Assembly: GCF_025136295.1 (NCBI RefSeq)
Contig: NZ_CP062788.1
Location: 3,799,588 to 3,863,587, forward strand
Source: Aestuariispira ectoiniformans
GTDB taxonomy: Bacteria; Pseudomonadota; Alphaproteobacteria; UBA8366; Aestuariispiraceae
DNA: 64,000 bases
Reading direction: 5' to 3'
The position numbers and the translations under genes were made by a program. Below are positions 56,335 through 64,000 of this stretch, one piece after another. Position 1 is the first letter of the stretch. Each line of letters opens with the position of its first letter. A model generated the notes under the pieces. The model had not been told where the DNA came from. It ran no database searches and worked only from the letters and a program-made list of their open reading frames with translations.

Positions 56335-57591
56335 ATGACCGAATTGGACTGGCATGCGGATCGCGGAGATCACGAGGGCCTTGCTCTCATAGACCTGGAA
56401 CCACAGTCGACGGATATCGACATGGTCGCCGTACGCGGCTATCGGCTAGGCCGGGTGCGGGCCGAAATGGAAAAACGCGGGATCGGCGCATTAATCATCT
56501 CCGACCCGGTGAATATCCGATATTCCTGCGGTGCGCGAAACATGCAGGTCTTCTGCGCCCGCAATACGCCCTCACGTTACCTGCTGGTGACGGCTGGCCG
56601 AACCGTGTTGTTCGAGTTTACCGGCTGTGAACATCTGGCGGATGGACTGGAGACTATCGACGAGGTCCGTCCCGCCACCACCGCAAGCTTTGTCGCCGCG
56701 GGGCCGGATATCGCCCGGCGCGAGAAGGTCTGGGCGGAAAATATGCTGGACCTCGTGACCGAACTGGTCGGCCCGGGTGCCGTGATCGGCATGGAACGCA
56801 TGAACGCAGGCAGTGCGATTGCCCTCAGCCAGTTTGGTGTGCGGGTGGTGGACGCACAGGAACCGATCGAGATGGCGCGATGCATCAAATCGCCGGAAGA
56901 GCTGAAATGTGTCATCGCCTCCCTGCGGGCAACGGAACGGGGCGTTGGAAAACTGCGTGACGCGATCCGCCCCGGCATTTCCGAAAACGAACTTTGGTCA
57001 GTCCTGCACCAGTCGGTCATCGCCCAGGACGGGGACTATTGCGAGACCCGCCTCCTCAGCTCCGGCCAGCGCAGCAATCCCTGGTTCCAGGAATGCAGCA
57101 GCAGGATCATCGGGGAAAACGAACTTGTGGCCCTGGATACCGACGTCGTCGGCTGTTTCGGCTATTATTCGGACTTCTCCCGCACCTTCCACGCAGGCCC
57201 GGCCAAGCCCACCGCCAATCAGCGCGCCCTGTACCAGACAGCCTACGAGCAGGTGCATCACAATATGGGGATCATCAAACCGGGCATGAGCTTTCGCGAC
57301 TATTCCGACCGGGCCTGGAATATCCCCGATAAATACCACGCCAACCGCTATTACCTGTCCTCCCATGGGGTCGGGATGACCGGCGAATATCCCTATCTTT
57401 ATCACCATGCGGATTTCCCGGATGCGGGCTATGACGGGGAAATCCTGCCCGGCATGACGCTCTGCGTGGAAAGCTATATCGGCGAGGCGGGCGGCCCGGA
57501 AGGTGTGAAACTGGAACAGCAGATCCTTGTCACCGGCAGCGGGATCGAGTTGTTAAGCCGCTTCCCCTTTGAAGACGACCTTCTGAAATAG
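56335..57591 (+). CDS. M24-fold protein, DddP-like (DMSP lyase activity doubtful)
   Basis: 418 residues. Creatinase-like N-terminal domain (DPVNIRYSCGARNMQVF) and pita-bread C-terminal domain. It tracks DddP in CETRLLSSGQRSNPWFQECSSRII, ALDTDVVGCFGYYSDFSRTF (metal aspartates), SSHGVGMTGEYP (metal His) and MTLCVESYIGE..VKLEQQ (metal glutamates). From memory, DddP's catalytic Asp is six residues after that His (HGVGLCDE); here the position is Gly. So an Xaa-Pro peptidase or other hydrolase is as likely. Divergent from the LysR regulator. Confidence 0.8.
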   Translation: MTELDWHADRGDHEGLALIDLEPQSTDIDMVAVRGYRLGRVRAEMEKRGIGALIISDPVNIRYSCGARNMQVFCARNTPSRYLLVTAGRTVLFEFTGCEHLADGLETIDEVRPATTASFVAAGPDIARREKVWAENMLDLVTELVGPGAVIGMERMNAGSAIALSQFGVRVVDAQEPIEMARCIKSPEELKCVIASLRATERGVGKLRDAIRPGISENELWSVLHQSVIAQDGDYCETRLLSSGQRSNPWFQECSSRIIGENELVALDTDVVGCFGYYSDFSRTFHAGPAKPTANQRALYQTAYEQVHHNMGIIKPGMSFRDYSDRAWNIPDKYHANRYYLSSHGVGMTGEYPYLYHHADFPDAGYDGEILPGMTLCVESYIGEAGGPEGVKLEQQILVTGSGIELLSRFPFEDDLLK

Positions 57592-57611
57592 CGCCCCTGG
57601 CAACCGGGGCG
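57592..57611. terminator. GC-rich hairpin between convergent genes
   Basis: CGCCCC-N8-GGGGCG immediately after the M24 stop codon; no T-run, so a weak or Rho-assisted terminator. Confidence 0.4.
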
Positions 57612-57614
57612 GGC

Positions 57615-58499
57615 CTAAATCCCCTCGCATTGCCAGGTGGGCTTTTTCTGGTCCAGCTTCAGTAGAGCCTGGCTGCCGTCCAATTCCACCCAACGGCCAA
57701 AGGAACCTTCGAAACGGCCCTTGTTCCGGCTGTCCCCGGCAACAAAAACCGCCCAGCGGTCACCATATTCCACGGCAATCGCATTGCGTGGCAGCAAGTC
57801 ATAATAGGACAGCACAATTGCGGCATTCTCACCACAGCGATAGGAGCGTTGCTTCGCGGGCGGCACAAGGTTCCATTCCACATGCAAGATGCTCAACCGG
57901 CGCTCCGTCCCGTCCTTGACGCAGGATGCAACATCCTGGCTTTTCCAGCAGTCATTGCGCCCTTTGATCCATCCCCGCTGACGCGCCCGCAGCAGGGAAA
58001 CGGCATCGGCCGGGCGCTCGTCCAGGCTGGATGCAGCTTCGACCGCCAGTTTAAAGGCCGCATTCATCTGGCGATCCAGCAGTATCAGCGCGGGGTCCTC
58101 GCAGATCATCGTTTCGACCTGCCCCGATGCCTCGGCACAGTCAAAACCCGGGCTTTGGGGCGGTGCGCCCTCCCCCAGATAGGCATGGCGGACCCAGCCG
58201 CCCTGCCCCAGAAAGTCGACCCTGCACCAGGCATTCTCTGCCGCGGCCTGTCGCGCCTCCGCGCTCATGGCGCTCCATTGGGCATAGGTGGGCAGGCCTT
58301 TGCATCCCAGATTGCGCAGCCCCTCTGCCGCCACCGGCAAGGTGCCCAGCCGCTTTGCATCCGGCGTCAAATCCTCATAGAGGCCCACCGTGCCATCGAC
58401 GCGCAGGCGGAAATAGTCCGGCCCGTCGGCCTCTGCCAGCGCCGCCCTGGCCGATAGCAACACAAGAAAGACCGCCAGAATCCGTAACACAGGCTTCAT
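57615..58499 (-). CDS. Exported protein with SH3-like, LprI/DUF1311-like and MliC-like regions
   Basis: 294 residues. Sec signal (RILAVFLVLLSARAALA). Residues ~25-115 look SH3-like (FRLRVDGTVGLYEDLTPD..GWVRHAYLGEG). The LprI/DUF1311 region has the family's CAEASGQVETMICEDPALILLDRQMNAAF and RARQRGWIKGRNDCW. The last ~75 residues (YRCGENAAIVLSYY..WQCEGI, one Cys at each end) resemble an MliC lysozyme-inhibitor domain. Periplasmic; likely protection from lysozyme or envelope stress, inferred from family. Convergent with the M24 gene. Confidence 0.75.
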   Translation of the reverse strand: MKPVLRILAVFLVLLSARAALAEADGPDYFRLRVDGTVGLYEDLTPDAKRLGTLPVAAEGLRNLGCKGLPTYAQWSAMSAEARQAAAENAWCRVDFLGQGGWVRHAYLGEGAPPQSPGFDCAEASGQVETMICEDPALILLDRQMNAAFKLAVEAASSLDERPADAVSLLRARQRGWIKGRNDCWKSQDVASCVKDGTERRLSILHVEWNLVPPAKQRSYRCGENAAIVLSYYDLLPRNAIAVEYGDRWAVFVAGDSRNKGRFEGSFGRWVELDGSQALLKLDQKKPTWQCEGI

Positions 58500-58696
58500 G
58501 ATTCACTCACCGACATGATGCTCCACCAAGACCATCATTACACAGGAGGATCGGATCGGCACCAATGCCGAAATTAAGGTAATGTCATGGCAGCCTCTTG
58601 GCTCTCTGCCGCCGGATGGAAACTGAAAAAACGGTCGCCCTTATAAGTTGAAGGCCCTAGACTGCCCTACACAAACAGGGGAAAGGGACGACAACC

Positions 58697-59191
58697 ATGA
58701 CAATCCGGATCTGCAAGGCGTTGCTGGTGCTGATGATCGGCATATTCGCAACACTGGTCGGCTATAACAATATCGCGGACTATGGCTCGAATTTCGAATT
58801 CGTGCGCCATGTGTTGAGCATGGACACCACCTTCCCCAACAATAGGTTGATGGACCGGGCGATCAGCACAGCGGCACTGCATCACGCGGCCTATTGGCTG
58901 ATCATCGCGGGTGAGCTTGTTACCGGCCTGCTCTGTCTGGTCGGCGGGCTGCGCCTGATCCGCACATCCGGCGCGCCCGATACCTTCCAGCGCGCCAAAC
59001 CCTTTGCCGCCGCCGGACTGACCATCGGCTTCGGCCTGTGGTTCGTCGGCTTCATGACCATCGGCGCGGAATGGTTCCAGATGTGGCAGTCGGAAATCTG
59101 GAACGGCCAGCAATCCGCCTTCCGCTTCATCACCTGCATCGGGATCGTACTGGTGGTGTTGTTGCTGCCGGAGAGGGAGCAGAACGCGTAA
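58697..59191 (+). CDS. DUF2165 family membrane protein
   Basis: 164 residues with four predicted helices. Signature VGYNNIADYGSNFEFVRHVLSMDT and later FGLWFVGFMTIGAEWFQMWQS match DUF2165, small inner-membrane proteins of unknown function common in proteobacteria. Stands alone between two leftward genes. Confidence 0.9.
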   Translation: MTIRICKALLVLMIGIFATLVGYNNIADYGSNFEFVRHVLSMDTTFPNNRLMDRAISTAALHHAAYWLIIAGELVTGLLCLVGGLRLIRTSGAPDTFQRAKPFAAAGLTIGFGLWFVGFMTIGAEWFQMWQSEIWNGQQSAFRFITCIGIVLVVLLLPEREQNA

Positions 59192-59201
59192 GACAGAAGA
59201 A

Positions 59202-59228
59202 AACCCCGTGGACAATGTCCTCGGGGTT
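59202..59228 (-). terminator. Rho-independent terminator of tRNA-Lys
   Basis: Long stem AACCCCG-A-GGAC / GTCC-A-CGGGGTT with a three-base loop, followed on the minus strand by TTTTCTTCT, four bases after the tRNA end. It may also stop the DUF2165 transcript from the other side. Confidence 0.9.
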
Positions 59229-59231
59229 CTT

Positions 59232-59307
<76 letters not shown>

Positions 59308-59438
59308 GCAATTTGCGGTTACCGCCTTTTGAGCGGAGCGACTATTTAGCAAGCGGAGGCCTGCTTGTCGAGCGCCATTTTACAGAAAAATGACCATACC
59401 GGAAGTCGCTTTATGGTATTGCCCGTATTTTGCCGTGC

Positions 59439-60590
59439 TCAGCTCAACGGGTCGGACCAGCGCCTGGGGATGCGCACGTCCCTGTGGACGAAGACATTCA
59501 TCAACAGGCCAAAGCCGCCCAGCACCACGATCATCGCCGTCCCGCCATAGGAAACCAGCGGCAGCGGCGCACCGACCACGGGGATCACCCCCGTCACCAT
59601 CGCGATATTCACAAAGACATAGAGCGCGAAGGTCGTCGTAACCCCCATGCCCACCAGCCGGCCGAACTGACTGCGGCATTGCAGGGAAATCGCCAGCCCG
59701 TAGATGAACAGCAGCCCGTAGAGCGTGATCAGCGTCACCCCGCCGACAAAGCCGAATTCCTCTGTCAGCATGGTGAAGATAAAGTCGGTCTGTTTTTCCG
59801 GCAGGAAGTTCAGGTGGCTCTGCGTGCCCTGGATGAAGCCCTGGCCGAACATGCCGCCCGCGCCCATGGCGATCTTGGACTGCATGATGTGATAGCCGGA
59901 CCCCAATGGGTCACTTTCCGGGTTCAGGAAGGTCAGCACGCGCTGTTTCTGATACCCATGCATGAAACTCCAGACAACGGGCAGCGAGCCCAGCCCCGCC
60001 AGCCCCACCAGTGCGAACTTCCACAATCGCACACCCGCCAGGAAGAAGATCACACCGGAGCCGATCACCAGCATCAGTGAGGTCCCCAAATCCGGCTGAC
60101 GCAGGATCAGCAGCACCGGCACCACCACCATCACAATGGGGATAATCAGATAACTGGGCCTGCCGATATCATCCATGGACACCCCATGGAAATAGCGGGC
60201 CAGCGCCAGAACCATTGCCACCTTCATCACTTCGGACGGCTGCAGCTTGAAAACCTTCAGGTCGATCCAGCGTTGCGCGCCCATGCCAATGTGGCCTGCC
60301 ACCTCGACCACCACCAAAAGGACCAGCGCCACGAAATACCAGAAATAGGCCGAACGCAGCCAAAATTTAATGTCAATCAGGGCGACTGCGATCATGAAGA
60401 CCAGCCCCAGCCCGAAAACCATGGCCTGGCGTTTGGCCCAGGGGTCCCAACTGCCGTTTGCCGCGGAATAGAGCATGGCAAATCCGATGCAGGACACCAG
60501 CGTGATCAGCAGGATCAGGCCCCAGTTCAATTGCCAGAATTTCTGGCCCAGGGTCATATTCTGCTGGCCGCTATCGCTCAGCAATCCCAT
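59439..60590 (-). CDS. rodA: RodA, SEDS peptidoglycan glycosyltransferase
   Basis: 383 residues, about ten membrane helices. SEDS signatures WIDLKVFKLQPSEVMKVAMVLALARYF, RQPDLGTSLMLVIGSGVIFF and PLVSYGGTAMIVVLGGFGLLMNV. Polymerises lipid II for side-wall growth, together with PBP2. ATG 60590 overlaps the mrdA stop as TGATG. Last gene of the leftward mre/mrd cluster in this window. Confidence 0.97.
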   Translation of the reverse strand: MGLLSDSGQQNMTLGQKFWQLNWGLILLITLVSCIGFAMLYSAANGSWDPWAKRQAMVFGLGLVFMIAVALIDIKFWLRSAYFWYFVALVLLVVVEVAGHIGMGAQRWIDLKVFKLQPSEVMKVAMVLALARYFHGVSMDDIGRPSYLIIPIVMVVVPVLLILRQPDLGTSLMLVIGSGVIFFLAGVRLWKFALVGLAGLGSLPVVWSFMHGYQKQRVLTFLNPESDPLGSGYHIMQSKIAMGAGGMFGQGFIQGTQSHLNFLPEKQTDFIFTMLTEEFGFVGGVTLITLYGLLFIYGLAISLQCRSQFGRLVGMGVTTTFALYVFVNIAMVTGVIPVVGAPLPLVSYGGTAMIVVLGGFGLLMNVFVHRDVRIPRRWSDPLS

Positions 60591-62470
60591 CAGCCTGCCT
60601 CCTGTTCCGGATCAATCGGCGCCTGCACGCTTTCCGACATCAGGCGTTGGACCTCCGTCAGAACATCCTTGGCAATCGGGGCTGCGGTATGAGAGCCGCC
60701 GCCGCCATGTTCCACCACAACCGACACCGCATATTTAGGCTCGTCCACAGGGGCAAAGCCCACAAAGACGGCATGGTCACGCAGGCGCCAGGCAATATCC
60801 TCGCCCTTGCGGATGCCCGCCTGGCGTTCGGCCATGCTGATCCGGCGGACCTGACTAGTGCCGGTCTTGCCGCCCATTTCCCAGCCGGGTGTATCAATGG
60901 AACTGGCGCGGGCCGTCCCCTTCCGGGAATTGACCACCTCATCCATGGCCGCCCGCACAACCTTCTGATGGGCCTCTGGAATGCCCAGATCTTCATATTC
61001 GGGATGGGGCTGAACCCCCAGAAATTCATCGCCTTCAAACACCTGCCGCGTCAGCCGCGGCACGACGGCCTTGCCGCCATTGACCGATCGGGCCGCCATA
61101 ACGGCAAGCTGCACCGGCGTGGTCAGGACATATCCCTGACCGATCCCGGCAATCAGCGTCTCACCGCCCTGCCAGCGCTCACCAATGGCGCGCATCTTCC
61201 AGGCCTTATCGGGGATCAGGCCCTTGCGCTCACCCTGCAGGTCAATGCCAGTCGGCTGTCCGAGGCCCAGCTTGTGCGACATTTCGGCAATCTTGTCGAT
61301 GCCGATCTTATGGGCTACCTCATAAAACCAGACGTCACAGCTTTCACGCATTGCACCGACCAGATCCATCCAGCCGTGTCCCCAGCGCTTCCAGCAGTGG
61401 AACCGGTGATTGCCCAGATCCATATGACCAGGACAGAACACCCTGTGGTCGGGTGAAATGCCGTTGGCCAGCGCCGCATAGGCAACCGCAACCTTGAATG
61501 TGGAACCCGGCGCATATTGCCCCGCGATCGCCTTGTTCGCCAGCGGCTTGTAGGGGTTGTTGACCAGGTCCTGCCATTCCTTGCTGGTCAACCCCTCACT
61601 GAAGGCATTGGGGTCGAAGGACGGAATGGAAACCAGCGCCAGAACGTCACCAGTGTGAACATCCATCACCACGACAGAGGCCGCGCGCTCGTCTGCAATA
61701 CGATTGCCGATATAGTCCTGCAGCCGCATATCCAGCGTCAGCCGCAATTCATGGCCGGGCTGACCTTCGATCCGCTCCAGTTCGCGGATCACGCGGCCCA
61801 GGGCGTTGACCTCGACCTTGCTGTTGCCGCCCTTGCCGCGCAGGGCCAGGTCATATTGCTTTTCAATGCCGCGCTTGCCGATCCGGAACCCCGGCAGTTC
61901 CAATAGCGGGTCGCCCGTCAATTCTTTCTCGGTCACCGCCGATACATAGCCCAGCACATGCGCCATAGTCCGGCCATAGGGATAGTGCCGGGTCTGACCC
62001 ACCTCGATGGTTACACCGGGAAGATCGGGCGTGTTCACCCCCAGACGGCTGACCTCCTCCCAGGACAGATTGTCCCGCACGGTCACCGGCACGAAGGCGC
62101 GCTTGCGTTCCGTCTCTTTCAGGACCTTGCGGATTTCATGATCGTCCAGGTCGATCAGGCGGGCGAGCCGCGACAAGACGTCTGCCACGGAACCGGCGCT
62201 TTTCGCCTGTTCCGGCACCAGGATCAGCCGGTAATTCTGGATATTGATGGCGAGATAATCGCCATTGCGGTCGACAATGAAACCGCGCGGCGGCGGCAAC
62301 AGGCGCAGGTTGACGCGATTATCTTCCGCCATCACCGCATAGCGTTCGGATTCCAGCACCTGCAGGTAATACATACGCGTTGCCAGCCCGCCGAGCAGGG
62401 TCACCTTCCCCCCCAGCAGAATGGCCGCGCGGCGGCTAAACTGGCGACTGCGGTCTTGTTCGGGTTTCAT
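60590..62470 (-). CDS. mrdA: Penicillin-binding protein 2 (elongasome transpeptidase)
   Basis: 626 residues. One N-terminal helix, pedestal domain, and transpeptidase motifs SxxK in YAPGSTFKVAVA, SxN-type as SCD in MRESCDVWFYEV and KTG in GGKTGTSQVRR. ATG 62470. Cross-links peptidoglycan in rod elongation with RodA, whose gene overlaps by one base. Confidence 0.97.
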   Translation of the reverse strand: MKPEQDRSRQFSRRAAILLGGKVTLLGGLATRMYYLQVLESERYAVMAEDNRVNLRLLPPPRGFIVDRNGDYLAINIQNYRLILVPEQAKSAGSVADVLSRLARLIDLDDHEIRKVLKETERKRAFVPVTVRDNLSWEEVSRLGVNTPDLPGVTIEVGQTRHYPYGRTMAHVLGYVSAVTEKELTGDPLLELPGFRIGKRGIEKQYDLALRGKGGNSKVEVNALGRVIRELERIEGQPGHELRLTLDMRLQDYIGNRIADERAASVVVMDVHTGDVLALVSIPSFDPNAFSEGLTSKEWQDLVNNPYKPLANKAIAGQYAPGSTFKVAVAYAALANGISPDHRVFCPGHMDLGNHRFHCWKRWGHGWMDLVGAMRESCDVWFYEVAHKIGIDKIAEMSHKLGLGQPTGIDLQGERKGLIPDKAWKMRAIGERWQGGETLIAGIGQGYVLTTPVQLAVMAARSVNGGKAVVPRLTRQVFEGDEFLGVQPHPEYEDLGIPEAHQKVVRAAMDEVVNSRKGTARASSIDTPGWEMGGKTGTSQVRRISMAERQAGIRKGEDIAWRLRDHAVFVGFAPVDEPKYAVSVVVEHGGGGSHTAAPIAKDVLTEVQRLMSESVQAPIDPEQEAG

Positions 62471-62509
62471 GGCTTGTTACCTGTGGTGCGGCGCGTGAAA
62501 GTCAAGGTT

Positions 62510-63025
62510 CTACCCCTGCTGCGGCACGGTCTTATGTGCCGCCCACAATATCACAGCCATGATGGGGAAAAAGGCCAAACTCATCAAATAGGAGAAGACC
62601 GACGGCAGGAAGGAATAGAGGTTCTGGTCCAACAGACAGACCACCACCCACTTCAGTGCGATCATCAGGGCGGCGACCAGCATGAAACCCCACCAGACGA
62701 TGCCAAAACCCTTCACATAGAAGAAGCGCCGCTGCGCCCCGACCAGGGCATAGCAGATCAGATAGATGAAGGAACTGACGCCCAGCACACTGCCACTCAT
62801 CAGATCATCGGCCAGCCCCAACAGGAATACCGCCAGCATGGGCATAAGGTCGGGCCGGTATATCGCCCAGTAATAAATGGAGATCAGCGCCAGCAAGGGC
62901 GACACCTGGGCGAAATTCGGGATATGCAGGGAGACCTGCTGCACCATGATAAAGACCAGGGTCAACAGAACAGGGGTCAGGCTTCGTGCAAAAAGGTCTA
63001 CCCGGGACCAAAAGTCCAGCTTCAT
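62510..63025 (-). CDS. mreD: MreD, rod-shape-determining membrane protein
   Basis: 171 residues with five to six membrane helices (LTLVFIMVQQVSLHIPNF, ISIYYWAIYRPDLMPMLAVFLLGLADDLMSG, the latter being the typical MreD signature). ATG 63025 overlaps the mreC stop as TAATG. Inner-membrane scaffold of the elongasome. Confidence 0.93.
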   Translation of the reverse strand: MKLDFWSRVDLFARSLTPVLLTLVFIMVQQVSLHIPNFAQVSPLLALISIYYWAIYRPDLMPMLAVFLLGLADDLMSGSVLGVSSFIYLICYALVGAQRRFFYVKGFGIVWWGFMLVAALMIALKWVVVCLLDQNLYSFLPSVFSYLMSLAFFPIMAVILWAAHKTVPQQG

Positions 63026-63927
63026 TACTGTTGCCCGGATTGCGGCGTGGCGGTTGTCACCGCCGCGTCCTCTTTCATGTCATCCTGAGCATTGATGATG
63101 CCGCTTAACCCGAAGTCCATCAGACGGATATATTCGCGGCGGTCCATCTCCGCATAAAGCCGTATGCGTACGCCTTCCTCGCCAACAGACGAAACGACAC
63201 CAACCGGCAATCCCGGCGGGAAGGCTCCGCCATGACCGGAGGTCACGACCCTTTGGCCCACTTCAAGGGCGGCATCCGCCGGCAGGTAGATCAGATGGGG
63301 TTCGGTACTGTTGTCACCGGCAAGCACGGCGCGCACACGCGTGGATTCAATCACAATCGGAAGACGGCTGTTCAGGTCCGTCAGCAGCAGAACACGGGAA
63401 CTGCGGTGCCCGACTTCGGCGACACGGCCAACGACCCCCTCGCCGACCACAGCCGCAAAACCTTTGCGCACGCCGTCATTTTTCCCGATGTTCAGGGTCA
63501 CGGAACGGACGAAACTGCCTCCGACACCGATCACCCGGCCGGTAATATAACGCCGGGCGTCATCCCGCTTTAAAGCCATCAGATTACGCAGGCGCGTATT
63601 TTCAACGTTGAGCTGTTGCGCGACCGAGCGCCATTGCAGCAGGCGCAGGTTTTCCTCGCGCAGGCGTTGGTTTTCCTCATAGAGGTTCACCATCGTCTGC
63701 GTATCCCCGATCCAACGGTCGACCGTCGCGGTCGGCCGGGACAGAACATCCAGCATGGGGGAAATAATGTCGGTGACAATGGTGCGGGCGCGTTCAAACA
63801 CCCTGGGATCCGCACGGCCGACGATCATGATCGCCACGGCGCTGGCCAGGAGCAGAAGAAAAGCGAACCGTTGCACTAAGGTGCGCAACGTGGCGATGCG
63901 GGAAATCGCGCCCGAACGCTGATTCAC
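63025..63927 (-). CDS. mreC: MreC, rod-shape-determining protein
   Basis: 300 residues from GTG 63927 (GGGAGAGG seven bases upstream; an in-frame TTG at 63957 is less likely). One N-terminal helix (FAFLLLLASAVAIMIVG), coiled coil (TMVNLYEENQRLREENLRLL), then the beta-domain (VGVGGSFVRSVTLNIGKNDGVRKGFAAV, GEGVVGRVAEVG). Periplasmic scaffold. mreB is expected upstream, beyond the right edge, but only about 73 bases remain and I cannot identify it. Confidence 0.95.
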   Translation of the reverse strand: MNQRSGAISRIATLRTLVQRFAFLLLLASAVAIMIVGRADPRVFERARTIVTDIISPMLDVLSRPTATVDRWIGDTQTMVNLYEENQRLREENLRLLQWRSVAQQLNVENTRLRNLMALKRDDARRYITGRVIGVGGSFVRSVTLNIGKNDGVRKGFAAVVGEGVVGRVAEVGHRSSRVLLLTDLNSRLPIVIESTRVRAVLAGDNSTEPHLIYLPADAALEVGQRVVTSGHGGAFPPGLPVGVVSSVGEEGVRIRLYAEMDRREYIRLMDFGLSGIINAQDDMKEDAAVTTATPQSGQQ

Positions 63928-64000
63928 TACAAGCCTCTCCCAGTCCTGGTTATCCAAACACTACTATAGTAAAGGTATCGACATGACTTATACAGCCATG

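Noticed and set aside
56335-57591. Naming the M24 gene dddP
   Set aside because: The fold and metal residues fit, but the recalled catalytic Asp is Gly, so DMSP lyase activity should not be assumed.

Overview
This window is chromosomal DNA from a Gram-negative alphaproteobacterium. The supporting signs are a DUF2336 gene, a GcvA-like LysR regulator, the mreC-mreD-mrdA-rodA order and moderately high GC. A marine Rhodospirillales-type organism is my best guess; this is inference from gene content, not a species call. It is dominated by one very large exopolysaccharide (EPS) locus of the XrtA (exosortase A)/PEP-CTERM type, with housekeeping genes on the right.

Layout. 1-4146: 5' part of a giant RTX/VCBS-repeat secreted adhesin, which runs off the left edge. 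4379-8082: a leftward group encoding a methyltransferase, an XrtA-type glycosyltransferase and a Tat-exported beta-helix protein. 8306-14832: a rightward group with UDP-ManNAc dehydrogenase (wecC), a glycosyltransferase/deacetylase fusion and a large Sec-signal, RTX-tailed polysaccharide-active-looking protein. 14843-23816: a phosphatase, the PrsK histidine kinase, YaiI, two glycosyltransferases, DUF2336 and the initiating sugar-phosphate transferase. 24106-32644: O-ligase, galE, PrsT, PrsR and exosortase A. 32955-41066: the core export/assembly cluster (export lipoprotein, chain-length protein, tyrosine kinase, outer-membrane barrel, ATPase, deacetylase) and a facing glycosyltransferase. 41278-45307: two FemAB/GNAT-like proteins, wecB and one small PEP-CTERM-like protein. 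45652-50707: type I secretion ABC protein and HlyD adaptor, and the XrtA amidotransferase. 50810-58499: accessory genes (a third acyltransferase-like protein, LysE exporter, YtoQ, a trypsin-like protease, LysR with a divergent DddP-like M24 protein, a lysozyme-inhibitor-like protein). 58697-63927: DUF2165, tRNA-Lys and the mreC-mreD-mrdA-rodA cell-shape operon.

How it fits together. WecB and WecC would make UDP-ManNAcA and GalE UDP-galactose. The sugar transferase primes undecaprenyl phosphate, several GT4 enzymes extend the chain, and deacetylases, an amidotransferase and FemAB/GNAT proteins modify it. The chain-length protein, tyrosine kinase, export lipoprotein and barrel move it out. Exosortase A would process the PEP-CTERM protein. 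PrsK/PrsR with sigma-54 probably control it: I read strong -24/-12 promoters upstream of the priming sugar transferase and of the PEP-CTERM gene. The type I exporter lies in the same locus as two RTX proteins, its most likely cargo.

The most unusual items are a 23-residue gapless motif shared by the mature N-termini of two otherwise unrelated exported proteins, a sequence element repeated before three EPS genes, a non-canonical PEP-CTERM tail, and the RTX-tailed toroid-like protein with a Sec signal. I saw no CRISPR array, insertion sequence or phage gene.
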